Source: Climacium dendroides (lineage: Eukaryota; Streptophyta; Bryopsida; Hypnales; Climaciaceae). Taken from it: DNA of 64,000 bases. Under the pieces are notes generated by a model that worked only from the letters and a program-made list of their open reading frames with translations, did no database searches and had not been told where the DNA came from. Below, piece after piece: positions 11,669-24,300 of this stretch (position 1 is its first letter; the number at the start of each line of letters is the position of its first letter). A program made the translations under genes and the position numbers. The DNA lies in the NCBI GenBank assembly GCA_950106755.1, contig OX467088.1, positions 9,284,001 through 9,348,000 on the forward strand, in the 5' to 3' direction.

Positions 11669-13615
11669 TCACATCTTTGATGTTGGGAAGAAGCTCACCG
11701 GTGGTAGTTGATATGCAAGACGAGCAAGCCCATTTTCAATATTGTACTCGAATTCGTCACTCATGAATTCGTCTCGTGGGTACCACCAACTTGGTGGTGG
11801 GCATGACGGCTCCGCGCACATGCGTAGATAGAAAAGTTGCGGATGTGTGAAAGGCACAACATGATACCCCGCACATTCGCTTTGCACCACAACATTCTTC
11901 AACATTTTGCAAATGTGGGTTTGCCAATCAATACCAAGAGGTGGAAATCCAAGGATTTCTATACACACATCCCAATCCTCCACATCATAGATTCTTTGCA
12001 CTTGATGAAACAATACGTCACCCATTTGTTCGGATGGATATCCAAAGTGGCTGTCCAAGTCCTTGGCCTCTGATTGCGCCAAGCGCAAGAAGCTCACCTG
12101 AATCATGACGAGCCTCAAGGATTGCAAGCTGGCATCAAAGGTTTCCTGGAGGCGTTGTTGGGAGACATACAAATCGTCTTCTAAGTAGGCAAGGTGGGGG
12201 TATTTTGCATTTGTAGAGTTTTCTCCATCCAAGAACCACACCACATCGCGTGCCAAAAGCTCCTCTACAAAGGGGACGAAACAAGATTGCCAATCCTCGT
12301 TCAATACCACCAAGTATGTGAGAAACTCACCAATGTTGGGTATGGCATCTTTGTGCCGACCGGCATCACTTTGTTGAAAGGCTGCGACACGCCTCCGAAG
12401 TTCAATTTCGATGGCGGGGTAGCGTTTGGACAACTTGGAGAATAGGTGGAGCAAGAGGCAATAGCCTTTCAATGCTTTCTCTATGGTACCCTTCATGATG
12501 TCGCAGTCTTTGGCAAGCTCCAACACCATCTCGTTCAAAAGGCGAGGAAGAACCTCCACCATACACAATGCTCCTATGACAAACTTCTCTGTTGGTACAA
12601 GCACACAGTGCACGCTTTGCAGCACTTCTTGAATGGTGGATTCCGCGCGCAAGAAGTGACCATCATCAAGAGCAACCGGGAGGAACACATTAAACTTCTC
12701 CCCAAAGACTCCCGTTCGCACACCATGCTCATGGAAAGCTTCATACGAAAGTAAATCCAACACACGGATGGTGGTCATCACCACACCAGAGGGTACAACG
12801 CAATCCACCTCCAATCCAATTCCAAGCACAAACTCCGTATACGTCTTTCTCGAAAAGAAGCATACAAGTTGCCTACGAATGAGCAAATTATGCTTTCTAA
12901 TCACATCCATGACATGAGGGGAAGCTCTCGCTAAAGCATACATATCTTGATCTGATAGGAGGTCAAGAATCACCATCCAACAATCATCCGTAAGTTTATC
13001 AATCCCGTATGTTGCATCCGCATGATCTACATGTCCATCCCCTCCTTCACTCCTCTCTAGATCTCTCGGGCCCTCCACCACCACCGAAGGAATGCTCAAA
13101 TTGAACCCACAGTTGTTGCAGACGTAATCCATCACCACATTTGCCATACGCTCTCTAAACCTCTCTTTGCCTTCGTAGGCCTCCCCAAGCTTGGAGGTCA
13201 ACACAAATGCTTGCCCCCCATGTTCTTGCTCGACCTCATAGGTTGAAAAGAAGCTAAGCAATTGCAAGAAGACATACTTGAGGAGATATGCAGGTGTGTA
13301 GCCTCCATTGTACAAACTATCCACCGTGACATGGTCAAGAATGTCGCAACAGATGAAGCCTCTACACACATTGGGGTGGGTGACTCTGGTTTGGATGGTG
13401 ACTTTAGGCGGGTCATGTGGGTAGGAGCTTGGAATCTCCACATCCAAGTATAAACGCAAGTTGCGAAAGGGGCCAGACAAAGGTGACAGAATGAGGCACA
13501 TGTGGGTCATGTCGTCGTTGTAGAGATGGTGTTGAATGCCATCCATGGGCTCGCGCTCAAGTTCTATAAGGTCGCGATGGAGACGTTGCAAGTTAGACCA
13601 TAAAGGTGGCACCAT
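11669..13615 (-). CDS. Intronless E2 ubiquitin-conjugating domain plus F-box-like protein, 648 aa
   Basis: A single uninterrupted frame starts at the ATG reading MVPPLWSNLQ. Residues about 6-165 look like a UBC (E2) fold: the strand PFRNLRLYLDVEIPSSYPHDPP (49-70), the HPN triad at 80-82 and, seven residues after the Asn, RGFICCDIL in which Cys89 sits where E2 enzymes carry the thioester cysteine (usual form G-x-ICLDIL). After a CNNCG pair (166-170), residues about 204-245 (IDKLTDDCWMVILDLL...) resemble an F-box, the Skp1-binding module of SCF ligases. The remaining ~400 residues are helical-looking and unrecognised. If both modules work, one chain could combine ubiquitin transfer with SCF docking. 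Lack of introns in an intron-rich neighbourhood suggests retroposition or lineage-specific expansion. The UBC call is firm, the F-box call moderate, the function inferred. Confidence 0.85.
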   Translation of the reverse strand: MVPPLWSNLQRLHRDLIELEREPMDGIQHHLYNDDMTHMCLILSPLSGPFRNLRLYLDVEIPSSYPHDPPKVTIQTRVTHPNVCRGFICCDILDHVTVDSLYNGGYTPAYLLKYVFLQLLSFFSTYEVEQEHGGQAFVLTSKLGEAYEGKERFRERMANVVMDYVCNNCGFNLSIPSVVVEGPRDLERSEGGDGHVDHADATYGIDKLTDDCWMVILDLLSDQDMYALARASPHVMDVIRKHNLLIRRQLVCFFSRKTYTEFVLGIGLEVDCVVPSGVVMTTIRVLDLLSYEAFHEHGVRTGVFGEKFNVFLPVALDDGHFLRAESTIQEVLQSVHCVLVPTEKFVIGALCMVEVLPRLLNEMVLELAKDCDIMKGTIEKALKGYCLLLHLFSKLSKRYPAIEIELRRRVAAFQQSDAGRHKDAIPNIGEFLTYLVVLNEDWQSCFVPFVEELLARDVVWFLDGENSTNAKYPHLAYLEDDLYVSQQRLQETFDASLQSLRLVMIQVSFLRLAQSEAKDLDSHFGYPSEQMGDVLFHQVQRIYDVEDWDVCIEILGFPPLGIDWQTHICKMLKNVVVQSECAGYHVVPFTHPQLFYLRMCAEPSCPPPSWWYPRDEFMSDEFEYNIENGLARLAYQLPPVSFFPTSKM

Positions 13616-13991
13616 GGCGGAGCTCTATTGCCTACACAGTCCAAGTGTTGCTTGGTTAAGATGGTTTGCATATCCAAAATTTGGTTGATTATGAAGGTTT
13701 GGAATTGAGACTACGAGAGTTCAAAGACAAGTTAGTAAACAAGGGTAAGAAAGGTTATGAAGGTTATGAAGGTTTGCAACAAGAATTTTATAGCTTGCAC
13801 ATGTGCTTTTAGCAACAAACAATTTCAACTCCACACCTACTCCATAGCTTGTAGGTGTTCTCAAATTAGCACAAAACTTGAGAACTTTTCACACTAAGTT
13901 ATAGCTATTCAACAAAGCACAAATCAACAACACGTTTGATGCAAAAATCAATAAGGACCATTTCAAGACTAAGGTGAGGAGACGACTTACA
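13616..13991. other. Putative promoter/5' region of the E2/F-box gene
   Basis: No gene. The short motif GAAGGTTATGAAGGTTTG repeats near 13690-13780. The 126-bp tandem array begins immediately beyond. Confidence 0.4.
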
Positions 13992-14700
13992 AGAGACGAC
14001 CGGCCTTAGAACAAAACCCTTTGGAATGAACAAAACCACACCGCAAACTACACACAAAGACAATGGATGCGAGAAAACCTTTGGAATGACCTCACAATTG
14101 GGCCGGGTGACTATTTAAGAGACGACCGGCCTTAGAACAAAACCCTTCGAAATGAACAAAACCACACCACAAACTACACACAAAGACAATGGGCATTAAC
14201 AGACCTTCGGAATGACCTCACAACCGGGCCGGGTGACTATTTAAAAGATGACCGACCTTAGAACAAAACTCTTTGAAATTAGCAAAACCACACCGCAAAC
14301 TACATACAAAGGCAATGGGCGTTAAAAGACCTTTGGAATGACCTCACAACTGGGCCGGGTGACTATTTAAGAGTCGACCGGCCTTAGAACAAAACCGTTC
14401 GAAATGAACAAAACTATGCCGCAAACTACACACAAAGACAATGGGCGTTAACAAACCTTCGGAATGAGCTCACAACCAGGCCGGGTGACTATTTAAGAGA
14501 CGGCTGGCCTTAGAACAAAACCCTTTGAAATGAGCAAAACCATCCTCCAAACTACACACAAAGACAATGGGTGTTATAAGCCCTTCGGAATGAGCTTGCA
14601 ACCGGGCCACGTGACTACTTAAGAAATAATCGGCTTTAAAAGACCTTTGAAATGACCGCAACTGGGTTGGATAACTACACATGAGATACAACAGGGTTAG
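13992..14700. repeat. Tandem array, ~126-bp unit, about 5.5 copies
   Basis: Successive unit starts (AGAGACGACCGGCCTTAG or variants) fall near 13992, 14118, 14243, 14369, 14495 and 14620. Each unit carries GGGCCGGGTGACTATTTAAG, AAACTACACACAAAGACAAT and CTTTGGAATGA-type blocks. The array lies about 380 bp upstream of the E2/F-box start codon. Copies are diverged by point changes, so the array is not very recent. Confidence 0.9.
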
Positions 14701-17700
14701 AATGAGACCTTTGAAATGAGCACCACTGTCTATAAGAGAAGAAAAGAGAGACAGTTAGAGAACAAATTTCTCCTCACCTCAAGAGCAAAGATGATTGTCT
14801 AGTGATAACTATAAATGAAGATTGAGGTGCATAACGCCAATTTTGCTATTGTGCCTATTTATTATCATTAGATTGGTCAAATTTTCAATTGTACTTATTG
14901 GCAAGTGAAAGGAGGTTCCAACATACAAAAGACTGTATGCAAAAGTTATAAAAGGTGAAAGTATCAAATAATAAACGCGTGAATGTATGGTTGCACTAGA
15001 AATTTAGGCTGAAGTAGCATTCTCAAAATGCAAAGGAGAGTAAGTTTCAAAGAACGCTTCTAAACCCTAAACCCTAAAAAATAACTAAACCCATCCTGCA
15101 GTTCTTCCTGCCAACATTACATTCCACCACAGACAGCATAAACAAAAACCCAGAACCCTGATAGAATCCTCAAACAAGTGCGATATTGTTAGTCATTCAT
15201 GGCAATAAATGCTGTGAAATTTGGAGGATGAGCAACAATGTATGAGGATCCCAAATTTAAGACTAGATTGCAAATGGCACGGAAGGTACCTTCTCTGCTC
15301 CTCCAACTAAAGCTTTTTTGTGACTAAGTCAAAGCCACCAAAGCTTAATAGTGAAGGCACCCATAACTGATCGAATAAGGAATTTGGGACATGATGAGGA
15401 GCAGTGGAAGGTGAAGCAAATATTGCAGTAGGTGCAATGACATGAATGATGGAGATTGCAAAAAGTAAGCTGATTTTTGTGCTGAAAGTGAAATAACTAT
15501 GATTTTTGAATCTTGTTGACCTATAGCCAATACTTAGAGTCATCCAAAACTACTCACTAAGAGACTAGAGGCTACTTATTGCAACATAGAAAATATGGCA
15601 TGCTCTAATTCTTGTGACATCCAATCAAACAAGGAAGCTTTTTGTCACCTTTTAAAATACTAAAAAAATAGAAATGAGTTCTGGCCTCTCCAAATTGAAC
15701 ACACCCTATTGATTGCTAGTGGGGCTCTAGTTAGGAATGGGTACCTCTACCATGATGTAGTTCTTGCCATTGAGGCCCTTTTCCACCAAAAGTTGTATGT
15801 TCTCCCTGATGTTGTATCAACAACAATTTGCAATCTAGATACGCAACCGATTGCTACCTAAGTCTAGAGTAAACAACCCCTTTCTGACCCACCACCCATT
15901 TTTAACTTGTAGGTTGTTGTATTTCTGTTTGTATGTTCATGTTTAACTATTAAAGTACGATGAATTGTAAGCCGTTGATTTTCGATCAATTTTCTGACCA
16001 GCCTACGGTTGGAATTAGACACACCTACATAACATGAATAGGATTTCAGAGAATCTTGACAAAAAAAATTTCATAGCAATTTTGTTCTTGGGCCAAAAAA
16101 TACCGAAAATTTTTAATTTTGTCTAAAGTCTATTTCCTTGCTTGGGAAAAATATTTCCCCCACCAAACCCAACAGGCAAGTATGCTGAATACCTTAAGTG
16201 GTTGGAAGTAGGCAATAAGCTTCTAATAACAATCCTCTTTGTAAAGAAGTACAACGGATGTGCTGCAATAGTTGGAACAAGAAGTTTTGCTATGAATTTA
16301 ATGAAGAGCATATGGAAAAAAATAACTACTTGTTCTTCAAGTTGTTTTTATTATTAGCTTATATCATCTACATGTGGTTAGTAATACATGATTAGAATTT
16401 AGTTTTTTATATCCATGACATAGATGATCATAATGGAAATTCAAAAATTAATTATCAATTTAGCTAAGTCATTGAATCAATGTACCATATAGACAATAAT
16501 AACATTAACTTCTACTAATAGAAAAGTAAATTTGGGATTTATGTGAATTTGCAAAACACACTAACTTAATATGGTAGTTCACATTGCTTTAGGTAGAGTC
16601 AATTTGATGTGGTTTCCAATATTTTCATATTATCTCAAATAGTGGCATTGTCATCCAAATTTCATTACCTTGCCTACTAAATCAAAGGACATTGCACATG
16701 CTTAATCCTATTGGTATACCTCCTAAGCACCTTTTAATCAATTTAACTTGCTCAAAAACCTATTGCATTACAACCTATGTTCCCATTTTAAGCTCAATTG
16801 CAATCCAAATCATACACATTTAATTTCAAATTCAACATTTCAAGGCATTAGAAAGCAAGTACTTTCACTAGCCTAATCTATATATTATTAAAGTTCTAAG
16901 ATTTATATGTATGAATTACTAATACTCCACCTATCTAACAATAAACCTCCACTCTTGAATTTCTTTTTAAAAGAATAGAGTTGAGTTTTGTAAGAAAAAA
17001 ACAAATTGGATGTAATTCATAACTTATAGAACCTTCCGAAGATCCACCTAAATGTGGCTAAAGAAACATTAAGAACAAATTGCCCTCCTTCTAATGACCT
17101 CTCTTAATTAGTTTGAGGTTTCAACTTCTAAAATTCATAACTAATTCTAAAAAGGTTCAAAAAATATAAAGTAACTTGTGTTAGAAGCCAATTCCATTTC
17201 TCATCCTATAAAAATTTACTGAAAATTGTTTCAAGGAGTTTAGTTTCCCCCCAATTGCAATTAGCTCTTAAAAGGTCGCTTTTAAGAGCAAGCTACCTTA
17301 TCTCTTGATAGCTAAGAATGGCAATGCTTAAAAAAGAGCTAGATTTTAGGCTAAAATAGAGTAGCTGACCCATTTCCAACCACCACCCCATTTCCAACTT
17401 ATAGATTGCCCCCTATTTTTGTGAGTGGCATAGTTCAAAGAGTAATTGTGGCAAATTATGATTGACTACAAGACTGTTAATATTGCAACCAGTTCTAAGT
17501 TGATTTTGTAATCAACCTATGGTAAGAATATAAAGGTCTATATAACCATTATAGGTTGAAGAGAATCTTCTATTAAAAAATTCATAGTAAATACGTTTTG
17601 TGTAATAAAATTTTGGAAAAATATGCAATCCTTCCAAACTCTATTTCTGTACATGGGGAAAATTTCACACACGAAAAATCTGCGCTCCAAATTATGCATA

Positions 17701-18351
17701 ATTGCTTAAGTGGTTGGAAATGGGTCGTCAGTTTTGTTCATCGGTGTCAACACAGTGGTAGCATCGAGTCATGCCAAGAGCATTACGTCGATATCAGAAG
17801 AGGAGTGATCTCTACAAAAAGTGCACCCTCAGACTACACAAATGCAATCACGACACTAAGGATCTGGTTGTAATAAATGAACAACAAATCTCATTAAAGG
17901 TAATGCCTTGTAATGAAAAAAAAAGTTCAATATATCTAGACTTGAAAATTGCATAGAATTGGAAGATTTGAAATACTACGAGTGCTATGCTCCTTACATG
18001 TTGGTGAAAAAGCAGGCTTAAGAGGGCATTGACAAGTAAAAACATATATCAGATGCTTCCAAGTGAGCTCCGTCGCAAAATATCCTGTCTCTCAAATCAA
18101 GAAAGTGGCACTAAATCCTAGAAAATTACATAGGCTTGCTCCTGCTAAATGGATTTCGCAACTAAAACCTGACTGCTTCTCCCAGTTTCACGTTCAGCTG
18201 ATTATAGAAACAGCTTGGAAGTTCATGGTACTTGGAAAGGTTTTCAATCATCATTGATGTCCCTCTTGGCAATAGCAGCAGTGCAAGGAAACCTTCTTGA
18301 AATATACAACGACCCCAAAATTCACACCATTGCTAATTTACCTTCACATTT
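14701..18351. other. AT-rich spacer with a diverged segment duplication
   Basis: No gene is supported. A telo-box-like TAAACCCTAAACCCTAAA run lies at about 15061-15078. The stretch around 15890-16345 and the stretch around 17370-17780 share the same order of motifs (ACCACCC-ATTT, ATCAACCTATGG-like, GAGAATCTT, TTCATAG and CTTAAGTGGTTGGAA), so they look like two diverged direct copies of one repeat. Confidence 0.4.
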
Positions 18352-21300
18352 TCAGTAGAAGTTGATCAGTCCGGTTAAGGTGACTGGTTCTTCTAAATCG
18401 ACACGTGTAGCTTCACCGGTTGCCACCAACTGTGGCAGCATGTTTGCGTCCTTAGCTTGCATTCCAGGACCAGTCCAGACCTGCAAAAGCGATAGGCGTT
18501 GGCAATTCAAGACTTGGAATTCAATACACTGTAATTGCATAGGAAATCTACATTTGAAATCGATTCGTGAGCCCCAGTGACTCAGACTTGTAATCTGTAG
18601 TCGCAATCAGATACATTCCAGTGAATTAAGAAGCTTCGCAATCAGGGAGCGACCTACGTAGTACACGAGGACCACGTCGGCTAGCTAGAGTTGAATATTT
18701 CAGTACCGTTAAATGAGGCCACTCGTTCTTTGAAGATACTGAACCGGGTGGAAGCTGGACTTCCAGAGCAGCCAACTTCTCGGAGAAGAGGAGAGCAGTT
18801 AACTGCAGTTGAGTTTCAGTACCACGCAAAGGAGCATACGCTGCCAACGCAGCTGCTCCATGAGAAGCTTTATGTGCCAATGTAATGTGTGCTGAACCTA
18901 AAGACCCTTTCAAGAGCTTCATTGGCAGCACGGCTTCCACTTGAGGATTTTGCACCCTCACCTGCAGAGATGTTAAATCAGGCCAACATTATATTGTGAT
19001 TCGCGTTTATCCGTCCTTGCTACTTACTCAGGTTGAGGTGGTGATTCCCTTCCATATCTACATAAAAACATTCCCTAACCATTAATAATCCAGATTGTGA
19101 AATCCTCAAACTAACAAATAAATTTACAGAACCATTCAGATTGCGAAAAAACAAAACACCTAAAGCCAGTGACACGCCAACAAATCCACTGAAGACACAC
19201 CTCTTGCAAAACGTCCAAAACTTGGTCACTATTCAGGGCCACAGCAACAAATCTGAATGTTTTGAATGATCGTTCCTCCTTGATCGTTGGAACATGCATA
19301 GTGAAGTCACCACTAGCAATGGCTGTCAGTTGCTGCTGCACAACTTCGACTACCGTTTGAAAGGGTACCTATCACAAAGCAGAGAAATGTAAATTTTGAA
19401 AGTGATGGCGAGATATACTTAGCGTTGTGGATGGTGTTCTTCATAAAATTCTAAAGTTGAAATGACCAGAAAAAAGAAAAATTAGCACAGCTTATTAGGA
19501 AGAACTACCTGAACTTCAAGAAGATACTCCCTATGCGCTAACAGCGTTTCCTTCAGATTCTTTTCCCATCTCATCCATTCATCTTTAAGGGAGCCATGGA
19601 GACTCTCTAGCCTGCAAAAACGCAACAGGTATTTCTTAGCTAAGAATTCAATTCTAAATCTCTGAGTGCAAGTGCCGTGCATGAATTGAACGACTCAAGA
19701 TCACAACAAACCAAAGGGATCAGCTAGTAAAATTAAGCAACCATCACGACATCATGTCAAATTGTATTTCTTAACGATAATGATGGCAATATACAATGTA
19801 GTTGCAACTTATGACACACTGATAAGCACTCATACAGCAACAGTCCTAAATAAGAAACTCAAAGGTCATTCTTACCTTCCATGCATATTTGTGTGCCGTG
19901 TGTAAAGGTCTAGACCCTCTTCAATGACGTTCTTCACAGCAGTAGGCATTGATTTCCTGCCATATTTGTACTTCAATATTGTAAACCGGTCTTTAAACCA
20001 GGGACCAAAAGAAGTTACGAAGATATTTATGAAACCCTCAACACTCAAGACTATCACTCTATCACCGACTTCAAATCAACAAAAAGGTCATGAATTTAAT
20101 TGAAACTTACTGATCTGCAAACAAATGGATGCAGAATGGCTACTCTACAGCCTAGCTATTCCTGAAAATACAGTGAGGACACCACACGTAAAGATAATGG
20201 AATCCCATTCGTGCTTCCATCTACACCATCTCAACTGACCTGTTCTTTTTAAGCACTGGCATTTTCAAGATTCGACCAAATTGATGTTCCAGTTCCTCTT
20301 CAAACTCCTTGCGGTCCTGAACAAGGCCACCCGAGTCACTAGCTTGGTAACAACAGAGCGATTGGTCATCTACTGCAAAGCATTCATGAACTGTCGGCAC
20401 ATATGGACTTCCCCAAATTGCTTCGCATTGCTATGTGCTGCTTCAGCTCAGTGCTACTTAATATCATCCTTCCAACATACTACACGAACAAAGTACTACT
20501 TCCGGGTGGACATGCGAAATGTAAACCACGTGAATGAGAACCATCAGAAGGTCATGTTGGTCAAGGAAGCTAATGAAACATATTGTGAAGAACATGCGTC
20601 AACGGTCCCGAAGAGCAGTTTTGTTCCGAAACTATATTATTCAGAAAGTTAATATCTAATTACGAAACTTATAATGCTTTTTGAGAGTTCTTACCATGCC
20701 ATCATACAAATTGTAAAACATCAGCAACACATATCCAGGATTTGGTGAATTCTTGTCCAATTTTCCCTGTAGATAGCAACATGTGAGGAACTTATGATGG
20801 TTCTAATGGTTACATTCAACAATCATGAAGATCACCAAGCATGAAGTGGAAAGGACCAGAGATAGTTGTGCAGTCTTCAGAAATCTGTACCGGGTGGTTG
20901 CTCCGCTGTAAGACTCTATACATAAAGATTGCCAGTACATCGAGCGAGTATGGATTAAGCCCTGAACCTGCTCAGTTCCCACCGATAGGCACTTGAGATC
21001 TCAAAAGTTCCTCTAGACTGAAGAAGAAAACTGACATAAGACTGAGCTGAATAATAAAAACTCAACAAAAAGGATTCAAATGTCTGAGGGATAGAAAGAC
21101 CTTCTGATTCAGGTACAATGGGTACACCAATTGCCTTAGTGGCAGTGCATATGTTCTCAATCTGCCAATTTCCATTTAAAGAAAATCAGAGTCAGAAATC
21201 TTTGTGTAATAACTTCCCTCCATAAAAACAATGGCAATAGAGCACGTGAAGATCTTTTATCCCCACCAAGTATTTGTGTACAAGAACAAATATCCAAGAA

Positions 21301-24300
21301 TCCATGCGCTGAATAACTTACAGTCTGCCAGACCTCCTTGTTTGATGCATTCTTATCAGCAAAAGTAATCCGATGGGGTTTCTTAACCCTTTCATTTTTA
21401 AGCATTGGCCAATACTTTCCTATACAAAACCAATATGAGGGAACCAATGTCAGTGTTCATTCTGCAAACATACTAACAAACTTAAATATGTCAAAGCAGA
21501 TTGCTATTTATTTACTAGAAGGGATTCACGCAAGAATAGTTCTGGTCTTCACATTTTCATTAAAAAAACTGAGCAAGGTACCCGATATCATGTCGCCCAT
21601 GAGGCTGTGCATGGGAAGGTCAAATGTCGAAGTCATAATTGCTTTACAGAGTGCAGACTTGGCACAGCCAGGCAATCCTGAGAATCAACCATTGCGTTAA
21701 AGGTCAAAACAAACTAAGTAAGAGAAGGATGCTCACCACATTCAGAAGATGTAGTGCACAAAGCCTTGATATAAAAAAGGAAAAAGAAAATTGAACTGCT
21801 TCCCGACTCAGCAAACAGGGACAGAACAAATGAAAGTGGTGAGTACCAGGGAAAAAGACGAGCATTCCTTGAGCTTTGACGGCTGGAATAGGATGGGCGG
21901 GTGCAGTTGGAGCAGGTACATGTTCACCTTCCGAAACATACTCATCCTCATCGATATGCTGGGCTGCTAAGAAATCACTGACATCAATATCTACTCCCGC
22001 TGCACCAACCAGGTTTTGATTCTTCAGACTACGTTCAGCGAATTGCTTCAGGAAAGGTTCTGCTTCAGTTAAGTACGTGTTACTGCTTAGCCGTTTTCCG
22101 TTCAATTTCTTTTTAATATAACCAGCCCTGCAAAGAAAGAGCATCGCAAAATCTCAAAAAATGATACGGGCTGTTTTATTATCATTACATTGACCAAAGT
22201 ATACTTGCATCTAATGCCTGTTTTCGTGAAAATCTTACAGTGACCTACAGATATCTCGGCAAAAGTCGCTCATGTATGTAGACAATTGCTGATTTAATGA
22301 TGAGATTTATGACTAGAAGACTCAGTTTAATGTAAAAATATTCTGAACACATGATTTTCTAAACACAACTAAAAAGAATTTGAGAATATCACCCGGTATT
22401 TGAGATATCCTTTGGGTCCCGTCCAACTCTAGTTTTCATGCTATGTTTTAATTGGACTTCCAATCAGGTGTATGCAAAACAAAGGAGTACATTCCGTCAT
22501 TGAAGACTACTTGCACCCCTAAAAACTAAATTTTTAATCAATTCAAACATTGGTGACATAGAATAGAGATACAAAAGTTGAAAGTTGCTCATGGGTTTAT
22601 CCAACTTTGAAAGTAGTATGAGAAACAAAAGTTAATTATATCCCATTAGACTAGTTGCAACCTTGCAAATTCAAACATAAATTTAAATTCAAAGCCCTCC
22701 TAGGGTATTGGAGTTGTTCCTAATTTGTGTTGAAACCCAAAGAGAAAGATTGAACCAAATTGAGCATGAATGATCAAATGAAGCCATATTGCATTTCATG
22801 ATCTATTTTGTTCAATTCTCTTTTCTTTCTATACCAAGATGGAATAAAGATGACTCCAATACTTTAGAAGGGCTTTGAAATTGAATATACATTTGAATTT
22901 CCAATGTTTCAACTAATCTCATGGAATATAATTCACTTTCTTTCTAATGCAAGTTGGATGAACTCATAATCATCTTCCAAACTCCATACCTCTTATTCTA
23001 TGCCACCAACATTTGAATTGATTAAAAAATTGAATTTTTACGAGTACAAAAGGTTTACAATGATGAGATATACTCCATTAAATACTAATAGGAAGTTAAG
23101 GAAAAAACACAATATGAAAACTAAAGTTGGACTCAAAGAAGACTTGATATTGCTAGAATGGTTTTAAGAAGTCTCAATTCAAGAACTTTGTGGGGACTAG
23201 ACATCAAAGAAGTCCCAAGTTCATCAACTTCAAAATACACTAGGGTACAAAAATCTTCCAAAATGCCTATTGTGCCATTCAAAGGATCTTGCATAGTAAA
23301 GAATGCAATTGACATTTTGTGTCTTCAATAATCAACATTCAATTCTTATGCAATCCTAATCAAGCATACCAAATTTTTGTTTCAAAAAAGAAAAACTCCA
23401 TTCTTGGTGAATTATTCCATTAAATATTTGTGGTTTACAAGATGATTGATTGAAAAACATTGGTGATGCTTTTTAAATTTGATTGCATGAATATGTAGCA
23501 AATATTTGTACACACATCTTTCATGTTAAGAAACACCTCAATAAGTAATTAAAAAAAATAATATATGAAGAATTCAATAGGAAATGTCCTATGATCAAAC
23601 TTTGTAAAATAGATTTCTCTATATTCTAACTAGATTTTTCTATTTGACCTTCACAATGTCACTAATTTGTACCTTTGAGCATAATGGTGCAATTACTTTG
23701 CCAAAATCTAATTAAGATTTAAGAATATCTATTTCACAAAGTTTGATCATCCAACACCTTGCATTGGACTCCTCATACATACTTTGTAGGGTGTTTTCCA
23801 ACATGAAAGATGTGCATATTAATGTTTCTTACATATCTATGCAATCACCAATATTTTTCAATCAATTATCGTGTAAAACCATGAATATTAAATGAAACAA
23901 TTCACCAAACATGAAGTTTTCTTTTTTCAAAACTAGATTGGGATTGCATAAGAATTGAATGTCAATTGTGAAAGACACAAAATGCCAGTTGCATTTTGTA
24001 TTCCGCAAAGTCCTTTGAATGGCACAATAGGCAGTTTGTAAGATTATTGTATCTACTGTACTGAATACACAGTTGAAGATTAACCATTCATTTAGAAGCT
24101 TCGTCAGCTCCTCCTGTTTTTCTGGTGACGTGCCCCATGTTGTCATTTGTCTGTAAAATAGCGACAGCATCAATATTTTCGTCAGACCTCATGATTACTT
24201 GATTCTTGCGACCAAAAAATTATAGAAATACCAAGCTAATTCGTCCTAAAAATCTATGTCATTCGGCAAGTCCCTGGAAGATAATCGATAGAATTACTAA

